A stretch of 64,000 bases of DNA from Arcanobacterium bovis (GCF_004331995.1 NZ_SJDT01000001.1:248001-312000); one strand, 5' to 3'; counted from the first letter of the stretch, positions 26,324 through 35,081 are shown. The notes: a model not told the origin generated them from the sequence alone. Numbers and translations are program-made.

Positions 26324-27520
26324 ATGGCACTCGATAAAGAAACAATCATTATAGCCATAAAGCATGAGAAATGCGCAATAAGCCGATCGGTGTTCGAGAT
26401 GCTACTTGAGAATTCGATTGCTTACAGTGATTCTAATTTTCTTGATGCACTAGAACACGGTCGAGTTCAGTTTGCAACACTTCGACAGCTCGCCGAGAAA
26501 ACACGTGTACCTTTACCACTATTCTTTGCTCCTGAGGATTTCGTAAAATCACAAATCAAACAACAAAACGATATTTTGATTGCAAATTATACCAACCAGA
26601 CCATCTATATGAATTCGCGTAATTCATTGGATGTACGAGATATCCAGCTTATAGTCAAAGATTTAATCCAAAAACGCGAGACAATCAAAAGGCTGTATAA
26701 ACCAATTCCAGATAACAACATTACTGGCAGCCTCAAACGACGTGGGCTCTCAATTCAGGATGATGCAACAAAACTATCGAAATTATTAGGTTTTCACATA
26801 GAGCATTTTCGGAGTTATCGAGAGAAAGAAGACGCATTCAGATATATAGTGGAACTCGCCGAGCAATCCCGCATTTACGTTTCTCGGACACAACAGCACG
26901 TAATGCCTCAACGAATAACCAAGCCATCATTCAGTGGTTTTCTTCTAAAAGATAGAAAAATCCCCTACATATTTTTGGCAAATAACAGCAATGGAGAATT
27001 TGAAGAAGTTGCAGGGCGCAGAATCTTCACACTTTTATTGCTAATCGTCATGCTAGCACGGGGCATATACCAACCTGTTGCTTTGTCTGACGTTGAAAAT
27101 GAATCAAGTGATTCATACGAGTATGATCTCGTCGGAGAAATTTTGCTTCCCAAAGAAGATTTAATCAAAGCAGACCCCGTTGGACTTGAAGAGATGAAAA
27201 CACTCGCTTCAGAGTGCAAAGTAACTCCGAGCATGGTCGTGGTCAGATGCCAGCGTGTTGGATTGATTTCCAAAGAAGCAAGAATGCAGCTCCTAGACGA
27301 ACTTCGGGAAGAGTGGGAAAACTCTACGAGTCATTATAGGCGAAATCCATCACGATGGAATCAAGTGCTACGGTATAGCGGCCACGAGTTTACACGACAG
27401 ATGTTTAGTGCGCTGGAGAAAGGAAAGATCAGCCGTCCAGACTTCCTTCGCATTGCTACCCTGAACAAGTTGACTAGTAAGCAGATTTCTTCACTTCAGG
27501 AAGCCGCATATGGACATTGA
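26324..27520 (+). CDS. XRE-ImmA/IrrE-family protein lacking the zinc motif
   Basis: A 398-residue protein that follows the XRE plus ImmA/IrrE layout. It has an N-terminal TLRQLAEKTRVPLPLFFAPED segment of the HTH domain, the peptidase fold in the middle, and a C-terminal GKISRPDFLRIATL helical tail. Where the family has a GRRRFTLAHELGH-type zinc helix, this protein reads GRRIFTLLLLIVMLARG (about 231-247), so HExxH is gone while the later E-x-LLP element (VGEILLPKED) remains. It is probably a non-proteolytic antitoxin or regulator. It overlaps the PIN gene by 11 bp. An ATG with no clear ribosome site and a TACTAT box nearby suggests its own promoter. Confidence 0.75.
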   Translation: MALDKETIIIAIKHEKCAISRSVFEMLLENSIAYSDSNFLDALEHGRVQFATLRQLAEKTRVPLPLFFAPEDFVKSQIKQQNDILIANYTNQTIYMNSRNSLDVRDIQLIVKDLIQKRETIKRLYKPIPDNNITGSLKRRGLSIQDDATKLSKLLGFHIEHFRSYREKEDAFRYIVELAEQSRIYVSRTQQHVMPQRITKPSFSGFLLKDRKIPYIFLANNSNGEFEEVAGRRIFTLLLLIVMLARGIYQPVALSDVENESSDSYEYDLVGEILLPKEDLIKADPVGLEEMKTLASECKVTPSMVVVRCQRVGLISKEARMQLLDELREEWENSTSHYRRNPSRWNQVLRYSGHEFTRQMFSALEKGKISRPDFLRIATLNKLTSKQISSLQEAAYGH

Positions 27521-27953
27521 TACGCACTACTTTTTGGATACCAACGCGCTCACACGGCTACATCCAAAGGAACGCACCGGTAACTTCTTCATGAAAAATT
27601 GCCATATTCCATCATCAGTCTTAAACGAAGTTGGAGACCCCATTGACAAAGGCAAACTTTCAACTTTGGAATATCCAATAAATGCTAAAATCCTTGAAAT
27701 CGTGAAACGAATCATGGAAAAGCTGGACATCCACGATACCTCTCTCGTCAATTTATACTCTAATAAGGGAACAGCCGATCCATTTCTTGTTGCCACTGCA
27801 ATCTACGCTCGTGATCTAGAAGCTACAAAATTATTCTCAACGTTATACATAGTCGTTTCTAATGATAAAGCTGTCCGTAAAATTTGTGACTGTTTTGATG
27901 TTGAGACGATTGATTCGACTACTTTCCTAACAATTCTTAAGGACAACACATAG
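27510..27953 (+). CDS. PIN-domain nuclease (toxin candidate)
   Basis: A 147-residue PIN-fold protein. The conserved acidic set is visible: Asp10 in FLDTNALT, Glu40 in SSVLNEVGD, Asp90 in GTADPFLVATAI and Asp119 in VVSNDKAVRKI. These coordinate metal for RNA cleavage. It resembles the DUF4411-like PIN proteins encoded next to XRE-ImmA/IrrE proteins. The gene begins inside the end of that upstream gene (ATG 27510), so the pair is translationally coupled and reads as a toxin-antitoxin or abortive module. Whether it targets tRNA, mRNA or phage RNA is unknown. Confidence 0.8.
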   Translation: MDIDTHYFLDTNALTRLHPKERTGNFFMKNCHIPSSVLNEVGDPIDKGKLSTLEYPINAKILEIVKRIMEKLDIHDTSLVNLYSNKGTADPFLVATAIYARDLEATKLFSTLYIVVSNDKAVRKICDCFDVETIDSTTFLTILKDNT

Positions 27954-28066
27954 TAACAACATTTATCTACCGAGCAAACACAAAACAGCAACTTCAGACC
28001 AACGCATTAGATGCCTCGAACACATTCTAAATAAACTTAAGCAATTCCACCTGAGAGGACTCAGCT

Positions 28067-28756
28067 ATGGATACACTGGCAGACATCGCGACGGTAATCA
28101 CCGCAGTCCCTGTGTTAATTGCAACTCTTATATTAATCGGCAAAACGGTTCCTTCGTGGTTTCTATACCCAGAAGGCTTGGAGATCATACCTGACCTAGC
28201 AAGGGGAGACCTTGGCTACACAGTTAAAGTTACAAATCGAAGCAACATCAATAAAGAAATATTAATAGTTGGGGTCGTACGAGGTTCATTTCTGCCGCTT
28301 ATGATACACCTTACTAGGCGGCTTAACTCCAGCATAGCTCTCGAGGGAAGCTTGTTTTCTTGTACTATTCCACGGAATGTAAACGACTCACTTAAGACCG
28401 GAGATTTCAGCTATTTCCTCGTTCCCAAACCTGCATCTCCAGCCGATAATTACTGGAAACATAATACTTACGTGGATTTATGCGAACGTTTCAAAGATTG
28501 GATGCAAACATCAGAGAAAAATGACCGCATTTTCGCCTATGTACTCCTGAAAGATGGAAAATTTCTATTAGGAAAATCGATCCCAATCAGTTTCTCTTCA
28601 GCTCCACCGATGCCACCGATATGCAAATGTGGTCACTCAATTGCTTTACATCGCATGAAAGAGCCCAAGCGTCTATCTGCAAATATGACATATTTTGGCC
28701 GTTGCAAAGACTGTTTATGCTGGCGGTTTAGAAATGACCACTTTCTTCACCGATAA
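28067..28756 (+). CDS. Hypothetical membrane-anchored protein with C-terminal Cys motif
   Basis: A 229-residue protein with one N-terminal membrane helix (VITAVPVLIATLILIGKTV), a beta-rich middle, and a C-terminal CKCGH...GRCKDCLCW cluster of five cysteines and a histidine, which suggests a zinc ribbon. GAGAGG precedes ATG 28067. No family is recognised. Its A/T-rich composition matches the RT-PIN segment, so it probably arrived with it. It could be a membrane effector of the neighbouring defence genes, but nothing in the sequence proves this. Confidence 0.65.
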   Translation: MDTLADIATVITAVPVLIATLILIGKTVPSWFLYPEGLEIIPDLARGDLGYTVKVTNRSNINKEILIVGVVRGSFLPLMIHLTRRLNSSIALEGSLFSCTIPRNVNDSLKTGDFSYFLVPKPASPADNYWKHNTYVDLCERFKDWMQTSEKNDRIFAYVLLKDGKFLLGKSIPISFSSAPPMPPICKCGHSIALHRMKEPKRLSANMTYFGRCKDCLCWRFRNDHFLHR

Positions 28757-28815
28757 ACTCAATAGTATTCCAAAAAGAGCAGTTGATAAATACTGAGTAA
28801 AGGACTCCCCACCCC

Positions 28816-29730
28816 ATGTCCACGCCAAAAACAATCGAATTATTCCTTCTGGACGGTACCGCTGCGGGACGTAAGAAAGCATCGCTCAGCAACTGGACCG
28901 GCGTCGTCTTCCTGTTGCCCCGCACCACAATCGAAACCTCTCGAGACCGCGACGATCTTCGCCAGACCGGCGTCTACTTCCTCTTTGGCACCGACGATTC
29001 CGACAAAACAAAGGTATACATTGGCCAAGCCTGCGAACGCAAGAACGGCCAAGGTGTACTCGCCAGAATCATCGAACATCGCGAGGAAAAACTTGACTAC
29101 TGGACCCACGCGATCGCTCTGATCACTTCCAACGACTCGTTCGGCCCCACCGAGATCAGCTACCTCGAACACCGGTTCACACAGATGGCACGCGATGCGG
29201 GACGCTACGACGTCGCCAACGGGAACGATCCTTCAATCGGCAAAGTGACAGAAGAAAAGCGCGCAGAGCTGGACGAATTCATCACCAACGCTAAGCTACT
29301 AATCGGAGTGCTTGGCTATCGCGTCTTCGATCCGATCAACGAGGCACGTAGCGTCACGCCAGAGGCTCCCCACGAGCTCACCAACGCCGATGCCGGAGCC
29401 ACTGCCACCGTCGAACCGTTACTACAACTCACCTGGGGAAGCGCTCAGGCCACTGGCCGGCAAACCTCTGACGGATTCGCCGTGCTCGCCGGCTCAAAAC
29501 TCCGCCCGGAAACGGAATTCACCAACACGGTTCCTGGTTCTGCACTCAAACAACGCGAGCGCTACCGCGACGCTATCGACTCTTCAACCTCTACCCTGGT
29601 CAAAGACGTGTTGCTCGCTAGTCCCTCGGGTGCGGCGGCATTCGTCGTTGGCGCTTCGGCCAACGGTATGACAGCATGGAAAACTGAAGACGGCGTCACG
29701 CTTGCGGAACTTGAGAGGCGGGAAGAATAG
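28816..29730 (+). CDS. GIY-YIG nuclease family protein with DUF4357
   Basis: A 304-residue protein. The GIY-YIG core is present: GVY at 52-54, YIG at 68-70, the arginine helix ARIIEHRE near 83-90 and the metal-binding glutamate near 117 (SYLEHRF). The C-terminal ~110 residues match DUF4357 (GFAVLAGSKL, then SPSGAAAFVVGASANGMTAWK). Such proteins occur in bacterial genomes as stand-alone nucleases of uncertain role, often near restriction systems. Its G/C-rich composition resembles the chromosome rather than the RT-PIN segment, so it may be older than that insertion. Confidence 0.88.
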   Translation: MSTPKTIELFLLDGTAAGRKKASLSNWTGVVFLLPRTTIETSRDRDDLRQTGVYFLFGTDDSDKTKVYIGQACERKNGQGVLARIIEHREEKLDYWTHAIALITSNDSFGPTEISYLEHRFTQMARDAGRYDVANGNDPSIGKVTEEKRAELDEFITNAKLLIGVLGYRVFDPINEARSVTPEAPHELTNADAGATATVEPLLQLTWGSAQATGRQTSDGFAVLAGSKLRPETEFTNTVPGSALKQRERYRDAIDSSTSTLVKDVLLASPSGAAAFVVGASANGMTAWKTEDGVTLAELERREE

Positions 29731-29845
29731 TGTTACCCATGCTCTTCTCGATACTTTCCAACCAAGTTGTCCCCTCGGTCTCTGGCTCTCCGATTCTGTA
29801 TTCCGTCTATGAATACAGCCAGTTCATATCATCTGTTGTCTCCCT

Positions 29846-30187
29846 TTAATGCACAGTCTTGCAATCATCCAGAACCACCCGCACGAGCTCCTCAAGATCC
29901 TCTTCACTCAACGGAAGCTCAAACGCCGTCGGCGCCTGCTCTACCAATGGATCGCGTGGCGTCGCACGCTTGCCACCCAGATTCACCTCCACACTTATCC
30001 GATCTACCAGCGCGTGTACATCCCCAGAATTCGGATCCTTGTCAAGCGACTGCAAATTCACCAGCACCTGCACATCGTCCCGCCATGCCTCAACCCATTG
30101 CCAGCCGGTGAGGTCAAACGGAGGATCCAGCCGCCGCCCACTTCCATCTTCGCGACAAGATTCCCATCCCCACAACAAGACTTTCAC
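29846..30187 (-). CDS. Unknown small protein behind the TTTACACTCT array
   Basis: About 113 residues from GTG 30187, reading KVLLWGWESC, then WQWVEAWRDDVQVLVNLQSL and an acidic C-terminus (PLSEEDLEELVRVVLDDCK). Codon composition is coding-like, but there is no ATG, no clear ribosome site, and a longer frame reaches 30214. It lies downstream of the AlbA_2 regulator gene and just after six TTTACACTCT-type motifs, so it looks like a regulated second gene. It could also be a remnant. No family is recognised. Confidence 0.45.
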   Translation of the reverse strand: MKVLLWGWESCREDGSGRRLDPPFDLTGWQWVEAWRDDVQVLVNLQSLDKDPNSGDVHALVDRISVEVNLGGKRATPRDPLVEQAPTAFELPLSEEDLEELVRVVLDDCKTVH

Positions 30188-30198
30188 AGTGCAAAAAT

Positions 30199-30328
30199 TA
30201 CACTTACAGTCCAAGTATTTTTACACTCTGAAAAAAAGTTACACTCTCGAGTCGATATTTACACTCTTCGCTCCGAAGTGCAGTTTTGCACCAAAGAGAG
30301 CAACTCCCTGCGTCACTTTTTCACTCTC
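30199..30328. repeat. TTTACACTCT motif array, gene-distal (left) block
   Basis: Five motifs in one orientation: TTACACTTA (30199-30207), TTTTTACACTCT (30219-30230), TTACACTCT (30240-30248), TTTACACTCT (30259-30268) and TTTTTCACTCT (30318-30328). Three are spaced ~20 bp apart. The array lies between the end of the AlbA_2 regulator gene and the small gene 29846-30187, where that gene's promoter must be. It is probably a set of operators for the AlbA_2 protein. Confidence 0.75.
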
Positions 30329-30339
30329 GAATTAGCAAT

Positions 30340-31938
30340 CTACTTATTCCAAAGCCCCTCGCGCGCCCAGGGTTCCACGCTGTACTTGGTTGTTTTGACT
30401 CCCCACCCTCCGTCACGTTGCACTATTCCTACAGCAAGCAGTTTGTTCAATACATACCGCACTTGCCCAACGGACAATCCCGAAGATTCAACAAGCTCAG
30501 AAACCGACATGCCGTCAGGTGCATTTCGGAATGCTGCAAGTAACGCGTATGCATTCTTTCTAATTGCACGCCCAAAATTTTCTAGTAATACAACTTCCGG
30601 CACTCTCTCAGCAGACGGCAAGGTCGCGCTTTCCAAAGTAAGTTTCGATGTTTCCTCGCGTTCTAAGGCTTCAACACCCGATTCGGAACCACGCTTAAAA
30701 TTTGATTTTGATGCGTATAAAATCACCGTAAATTGCACACCTGTATCTTGAAACGAAGGTTCCGGTAATCCCGCATCGCGTACCTGTTTGAATACTTCTC
30801 GAACTCCTGCACCTTCACCTTCAATAACATTGTTACCCGAGGCTGAAGTTACATGTTTAGCCATATCGTACAGCCGTGGATTGACTGCGTTTTTCGTCAA
30901 AGTTGCACTCTTCAACTGTTCAGTAGACACGCCACGCAATCCACCTGGATTTACGATCACCAAGCGATCAGCACGCACACGTACCTCAACCCACTTGCCC
31001 TCAGTGTTTGGGCTCAAATCTCGATGCACCAATGCGTTAGCTAAAAGTTCCCGCACTGCAGGCAATGGATACACACTCTCTTCTCGCATATTTCCATCAC
31101 TTAAATAACGATTCTGGCGAGGAGTGTTCTCCTTTACCCATGCGAGTACGTCTTCCAACAGGTCAGGCAACGGCCCATCAAAATCTTTTCTATTTCTAGT
31201 CCGAATACCTTGAGCATTGGCAGGATTCTCCACTGCGGCGGTAATGCGCAATTGCGGAGCTTTCGCCTGCGGATAGTAACCAAGGGCATATAGTCCAGCT
31301 AATGTTAACTGTCCATCTTCAGTTTGAATGTTGCATGTGCGGAGCAATACGTCGTCATCCTCTATTTGCGCTAGGCGCTTACTCTTCGCACGCACGTCTT
31401 TGAGATATCTATCGACAAGTCCCTGATCGAGATCATCTACTGCCGAATTCGTCACCGGCACAACGTCAAATCTATATTGTTCTGTATGCGATGCTTTCTG
31501 AATTTCAATAAGCGCATAATCAGAATCATTCATCACATAATCGCCATCCGACTGGCGCAAATATGCTTTCCCACCGTAACGCGCCGGGCGTTGTGACAAT
31601 GGTAGCGGAATTACTTCAATAACGAGCACGCTTTTACCGTCAATATCAAAAATCTCATGCATAAGCTGCGGAGCAGGAACCACAGCATTACGAATCTGAC
31701 TCACTACCTCGTTAAACATCTTATTAGGATCATCAAGACCTATAACAGCAAAGTTGTACTCTTCTGCGACTCCCAGAATGATCGTTCCACCTTCAGGCAT
31801 GTTCGCGAAAGCACACACGGTTTCCGGCAGATTCTTCGGCAAATGCGATGCGCGTTTCACCTCAATACCAGTTGCGTCACGCCCAATCTCGCGAAAATCA
31901 GCGAGGCGTTGAAGTATCGCTTCTTTAGTCCACGTCAT
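30340..31938 (-). CDS. AlbA_2/HATPase_c_4 transcriptional regulator
   Basis: A 532-residue cytoplasmic protein of the COG2865 class. The N-terminal AlbA_2 (Schlafen-like) domain has GIEVKRASHLPKNLPETVCAFANMPEGG-type residues (seen at ~22-52, ending GGTIILGV). The centre has the HATPase_c_4 region (RELLANALVHRDLS, RLVIVNPGG). The C-terminus is a winged helix (GMSVSELVESSGLSVGQVRYVLNKLL). These proteins are predicted DNA-binding regulators with an ATPase-like domain. Its gene is flanked on both sides by TTTACACTCT-type motifs, which makes autoregulation likely. It lies at the edge of the defence island and may also control the small gene downstream. Confidence 0.85.
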   Translation of the reverse strand: MTWTKEAILQRLADFREIGRDATGIEVKRASHLPKNLPETVCAFANMPEGGTIILGVAEEYNFAVIGLDDPNKMFNEVVSQIRNAVVPAPQLMHEIFDIDGKSVLVIEVIPLPLSQRPARYGGKAYLRQSDGDYVMNDSDYALIEIQKASHTEQYRFDVVPVTNSAVDDLDQGLVDRYLKDVRAKSKRLAQIEDDDVLLRTCNIQTEDGQLTLAGLYALGYYPQAKAPQLRITAAVENPANAQGIRTRNRKDFDGPLPDLLEDVLAWVKENTPRQNRYLSDGNMREESVYPLPAVRELLANALVHRDLSPNTEGKWVEVRVRADRLVIVNPGGLRGVSTEQLKSATLTKNAVNPRLYDMAKHVTSASGNNVIEGEGAGVREVFKQVRDAGLPEPSFQDTGVQFTVILYASKSNFKRGSESGVEALEREETSKLTLESATLPSAERVPEVVLLENFGRAIRKNAYALLAAFRNAPDGMSVSELVESSGLSVGQVRYVLNKLLAVGIVQRDGGWGVKTTKYSVEPWAREGLWNK

Positions 31939-31942
31939 ATTT

Positions 31943-32024
31943 AGAGTGTAAAAACTTTCACTCTAGAGTGCAAATATTTTTACACTCTACATCTAGATTT
32001 ACACTCTTTAAAAAGTTTCACTCA
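31943..32024. repeat. TTTACACTCT motif array, promoter-proximal (right) block
   Basis: Six motifs directly upstream of the AlbA_2 gene (start at 31938): AGAGTGTAAA (31943), TTTCACTCT (31956), AGAGTGCAAA (31965), TTTTACACTCT (31978), TTTACACTCT (31998) and TTTCACTCA (32016). The second and third form a 19-bp palindrome at 31956-31974. It is a strong candidate operator array covering the promoter. Confidence 0.8.
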
Positions 32025-32082
32025 TACCGATGTTTGATCCACACAAGTCAAACTTGCCTTTGCACTTGATACCAATCAAAAC

Positions 32083-32131
32083 GACGACGGACGCGCACCA
32101 CACCTTAAAGTGTAACCACACGTCCGTCGTC
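32083..32131 (-). terminator. Terminator of the choice-of-anchor M gene
   Basis: Eleven-base perfect arms GACGACGGACG and CGTCCGTCGTC, with an inner CACACC/GTGTGG-like pairing, are followed on the minus strand by CGTTTTGATT. It is well placed to end transcription of the 32235-35030 gene. The gap to the regulator (31939-32234) otherwise holds only the motif array. Confidence 0.7.
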
Positions 32132-32234
32132 ATCCGGTTTCATTTACGAATCCCTGGGATCACACAGCCCCAAAGCTCGCTAGGGCTATGTCACTGGGAG
32201 CGACCCTATCCAGCCCTCCAGGGCAACCCGATCC

Positions 32235-35030
32235 CTAAGCCATCCGGCGCATCTGAACCAGTCGCATCGCCTGTAGCACCGTATTTGCCAGCAACAACAC
32301 CACACCAGAGCCGATCAGCGTATTGGTGGTCGTCCACCCGCCTGAGCCTGAGCCTGCACCGTCGGAACTCACCATAGCGTCGCCCAAACCGGTGCCGCTC
32401 AGCGACTTCACGCTGGCATTCTCGCCACCCGCAACGCCATCGCCCAAGCCAGTACCATCAGCCAAGCTCGCATCGCCGCCCGCAAGTGCATCGTTAAGCG
32501 AACCCAGCACATTCGTGGCCACCGTGCCTCGGCCTACGCCGCCACCTGCACCGCCGCGTCCAGCACCAGTTCCAGCAGAACCGGCGAGCGCTTGACCAAT
32601 CGCTGCTCCGAAATCGAAATGACCGCTGGTCACGCCGTCGCCCGAACCAACATTAAACACCAAAGTGCCGTGGTTCGACACCGTCTTCCCATTCTTGAGC
32701 GTCGCCGTGGTGGTAATTCCTACCCGATACGTGCCCGCCTTGGTAAACACCCAGTTCGGATGGGCGTGCACGTTCGGATTGAGCACGATCGAGCCGCCTA
32801 CCGACCCGTTCACACCCGAGAAAATCCGCTGGCCCGCGCCTCCAAAGTTATTCGAATAAAACACTTCCATCGCGCCCGGCCCCGAGAACGACGTAAGCGC
32901 CAGCTTCAAATGACCAGTCGTCTTCGCAAGGAGTGTGGGGTGTTGGGAGTTGATACCCAGCCACGGCACGCCCGCCACCTGGCTACTCGAGATCATCCAC
33001 ACCGCGCTACCAGCTGGAATACGCCCGATATTCTCCGACGTCGTCGCGCGCCCAGCGTCGCCAATCGCAAACGCGAGCGAACCCGGATTCACCCACTTCG
33101 CAGGTTGTGAGCGGTCATCTTTAATCATCGGCAAAATCGCGTCAACGTATTGCGGTTGATTCACCGCCGGAACCACAGTGGCGATGCCGCTACCATGCGT
33201 CGGAGTTCCAGGCGCATTGCCCGACGCCGGTTGCGGGCTTAGTTGCGAACCAGGCTGTGGGCCGGGGGCAGGTTGCGAACCAGGCTGCGGCTGCGCGTTT
33301 CCTGTATCTGTACCCGATCCGCCTGGCACGCCGTCATTCGGCAGCCCATCGTTCGCACCCGGCATCGGCTGCACGTCACCTGGCGATGGCTGCACCTCGC
33401 TCGGATCGCCCTTGTAGGTGCCGTCAATCAGCTCTTTTGGCACATCATTGCCCACGTACCAAATATAAGTTGCCTCGTTCGACACGGTAGACGCACCCGC
33501 GCGCGCATCCTTCGCCCGCATCTTCATCGTGTAGACGCCGGGCTTTGTGAAAACCCAGTTAGTGTGCACGTGCGCAGGATATGCTTGATGAATCTTGTCG
33601 CCCGTTTGCAACTCAAAATGACCCGAGGCCAGGGGTGATGCGGGACCGTTGAAACCACCAATTTGATAAGTAAATACTTTTCCTGGCCCCTTGACCTCGA
33701 GAAACTCTAAATCAATCGCGTCAAAATCAGGGCGCACCGCACCGGTATCCCAACCGGGGAATGGTAGCACTCCCTGTTTATCACCACTTTGGCCAAGGAA
33801 GTAACCTGCCGGCACTCCAAATTTGCTTGCGAACTGCGCGGGAAACTTCGTAATGGCCGCCTCCCCCACGTGCACAATAATATCCTCGGCCCTGCGCTCA
33901 ACCGGGCTCGACCCCGTGTCGTCCTTGGCATTCAGAACGAGTTTTCCGTCCTTCGCAATCACGTGGAAAAGGTCGATATGTCCTTTACTCAGCACCAAGC
34001 GGGGTGACGACGCCGTTCCAGGAGTTCCAGGAACAGGCGAGTTTGTCTCGGGGGACGTTCCGTCCGTGTTTCCGGTGCCAGGCTGCGTTTCGCCAGGCTG
34101 AGTTGGTGACGGCGTATCCGCGCCGTCGTTTGCGTCGTCGTTCGCACCGTCATCAGCATTTCCTGGATCGGTATTGCCGCTACCGGGCTGTACAGTGCCA
34201 GTATCGCCAGAACCTGGATTTGCTGGTGACGGAGCAGCAGGAAGCTCGGCAGTATCTGGGATTTCAGACAGCACCTTCGCGGCCGGAGCAGGTCGCTCAT
34301 CGAGACCATTCTTCAGCACGTTGAAAGTGAGCGTGAAAGAATCGGAGGCTACTTGCGAACCATCCTTCTTAATGACGATCGCACGGCCGGTTAACGTGTA
34401 CTTTCCAGCATGCTCGAAGTACCAGTGTCCATGCTGGTGGCCCGGAATAGGCAGCACATCGCCCGCTTGGATATACAGGTTCTTACTTTCCATGAACGGC
34501 ACGATAGCATCGGAACCATCGTCAGCCACCGACATCTCGTTGTTGTTGAAGAAGCTGATCTTGCCTGGACCGGTGACCTTCGTGAACTTGATCTTCACTT
34601 TCGCGCCGAGGTCGTCTTGACCAGGGGCGCTCATGCCCGGCTCGGCACCAGAAGCACCACAAGCACTGTAGTATCCGTCTTTGCTCGACTCTCCAAGTTG
34701 CGGGTAGTAGCCGTTGTCGAAGAGTTCGAACACTTCAGCACACTTCTCAGTTTTGATGTAAGCGGAGTTCGCAATCTGAATCTCAGTGGAATCCATATTA
34801 TAGAGGTTGTTATTTATGCCGTTGCGAATCATCACCTTGGGATTATCGCCGGTGATGTCCACATAGAATGCGTCGGTATGATTACGGTCAATAACCGTCT
34901 GTCCAAAGGCTTTTGCCGTCAGTGGGGCGAATACAAGCGCGAATGCTGCCACGAACGCGAAGATGATCTTTACTCCGAGACCATTTCGGTGTAGCCGCGG
35001 CTCGTGTGCCTGCGGGTTTGAGATGCTCAT
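32235..35030 (-). CDS. Choice-of-anchor M surface protein
   Basis: A ~931-residue exported protein. The signal peptide is IIFAFVAAFALVFAPLTAKA and the C-terminal helix (TNTLIGSGVVLLLANTVLQAM) with MRRMA tail anchors it. Three modules carry the actinobacterial surface repeat H-x-H-x2-W-x-F (GHQHGHWYFEHAGKY, HVHTNWVFTKPGVY, HAHPNWVFTKAGTY), separated by Pro/Gly/Asp-rich linkers. No LPXTG is present. Relatives are linked to zinc or manganese ABC transporters. ATG 35030 is chosen for its AGGAAG at the correct distance; the frame opens at 35060. A Zur-like palindrome lies just upstream. Confidence 0.85.
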   Translation of the reverse strand: MSISNPQAHEPRLHRNGLGVKIIFAFVAAFALVFAPLTAKAFGQTVIDRNHTDAFYVDITGDNPKVMIRNGINNNLYNMDSTEIQIANSAYIKTEKCAEVFELFDNGYYPQLGESSKDGYYSACGASGAEPGMSAPGQDDLGAKVKIKFTKVTGPGKISFFNNNEMSVADDGSDAIVPFMESKNLYIQAGDVLPIPGHQHGHWYFEHAGKYTLTGRAIVIKKDGSQVASDSFTLTFNVLKNGLDERPAPAAKVLSEIPDTAELPAAPSPANPGSGDTGTVQPGSGNTDPGNADDGANDDANDGADTPSPTQPGETQPGTGNTDGTSPETNSPVPGTPGTASSPRLVLSKGHIDLFHVIAKDGKLVLNAKDDTGSSPVERRAEDIIVHVGEAAITKFPAQFASKFGVPAGYFLGQSGDKQGVLPFPGWDTGAVRPDFDAIDLEFLEVKGPGKVFTYQIGGFNGPASPLASGHFELQTGDKIHQAYPAHVHTNWVFTKPGVYTMKMRAKDARAGASTVSNEATYIWYVGNDVPKELIDGTYKGDPSEVQPSPGDVQPMPGANDGLPNDGVPGGSGTDTGNAQPQPGSQPAPGPQPGSQLSPQPASGNAPGTPTHGSGIATVVPAVNQPQYVDAILPMIKDDRSQPAKWVNPGSLAFAIGDAGRATTSENIGRIPAGSAVWMISSSQVAGVPWLGINSQHPTLLAKTTGHLKLALTSFSGPGAMEVFYSNNFGGAGQRIFSGVNGSVGGSIVLNPNVHAHPNWVFTKAGTYRVGITTTATLKNGKTVSNHGTLVFNVGSGDGVTSGHFDFGAAIGQALAGSAGTGAGRGGAGGGVGRGTVATNVLGSLNDALAGGDASLADGTGLGDGVAGGENASVKSLSGTGLGDAMVSSDGAGSGSGGWTTTNTLIGSGVVLLLANTVLQAMRLVQMRRMA

Positions 35031-35062
35031 CTGAATCTTCCTAGTATTTCCTGTACTCATTC

Positions 35063-35081
35063 AGTGATAATGGCTATCACT
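35063..35081 (-). promoter_or_regulatory. Zur-like palindromic operator
   Basis: The perfect palindrome AGTGATA-atggc-TATCACT lies ~33 bp upstream of the start of the surface-protein gene. Actinobacterial Zur sites have a TGATAATnnTTATCA-like form, and choice-of-anchor M proteins are often zinc-regulated, so control by a zinc uptake regulator is plausible. Assignment to Zur and not to another Fur or DtxR member is inference. Confidence 0.55.

Noticed and set aside
29849-30751. Long plus-strand frame of 300 codons
   Set aside because: It runs antisense over the end of the regulator gene and the motif array; its composition is Ser/Thr/His-rich and has no domain. The regulator on the other strand is clearly real.
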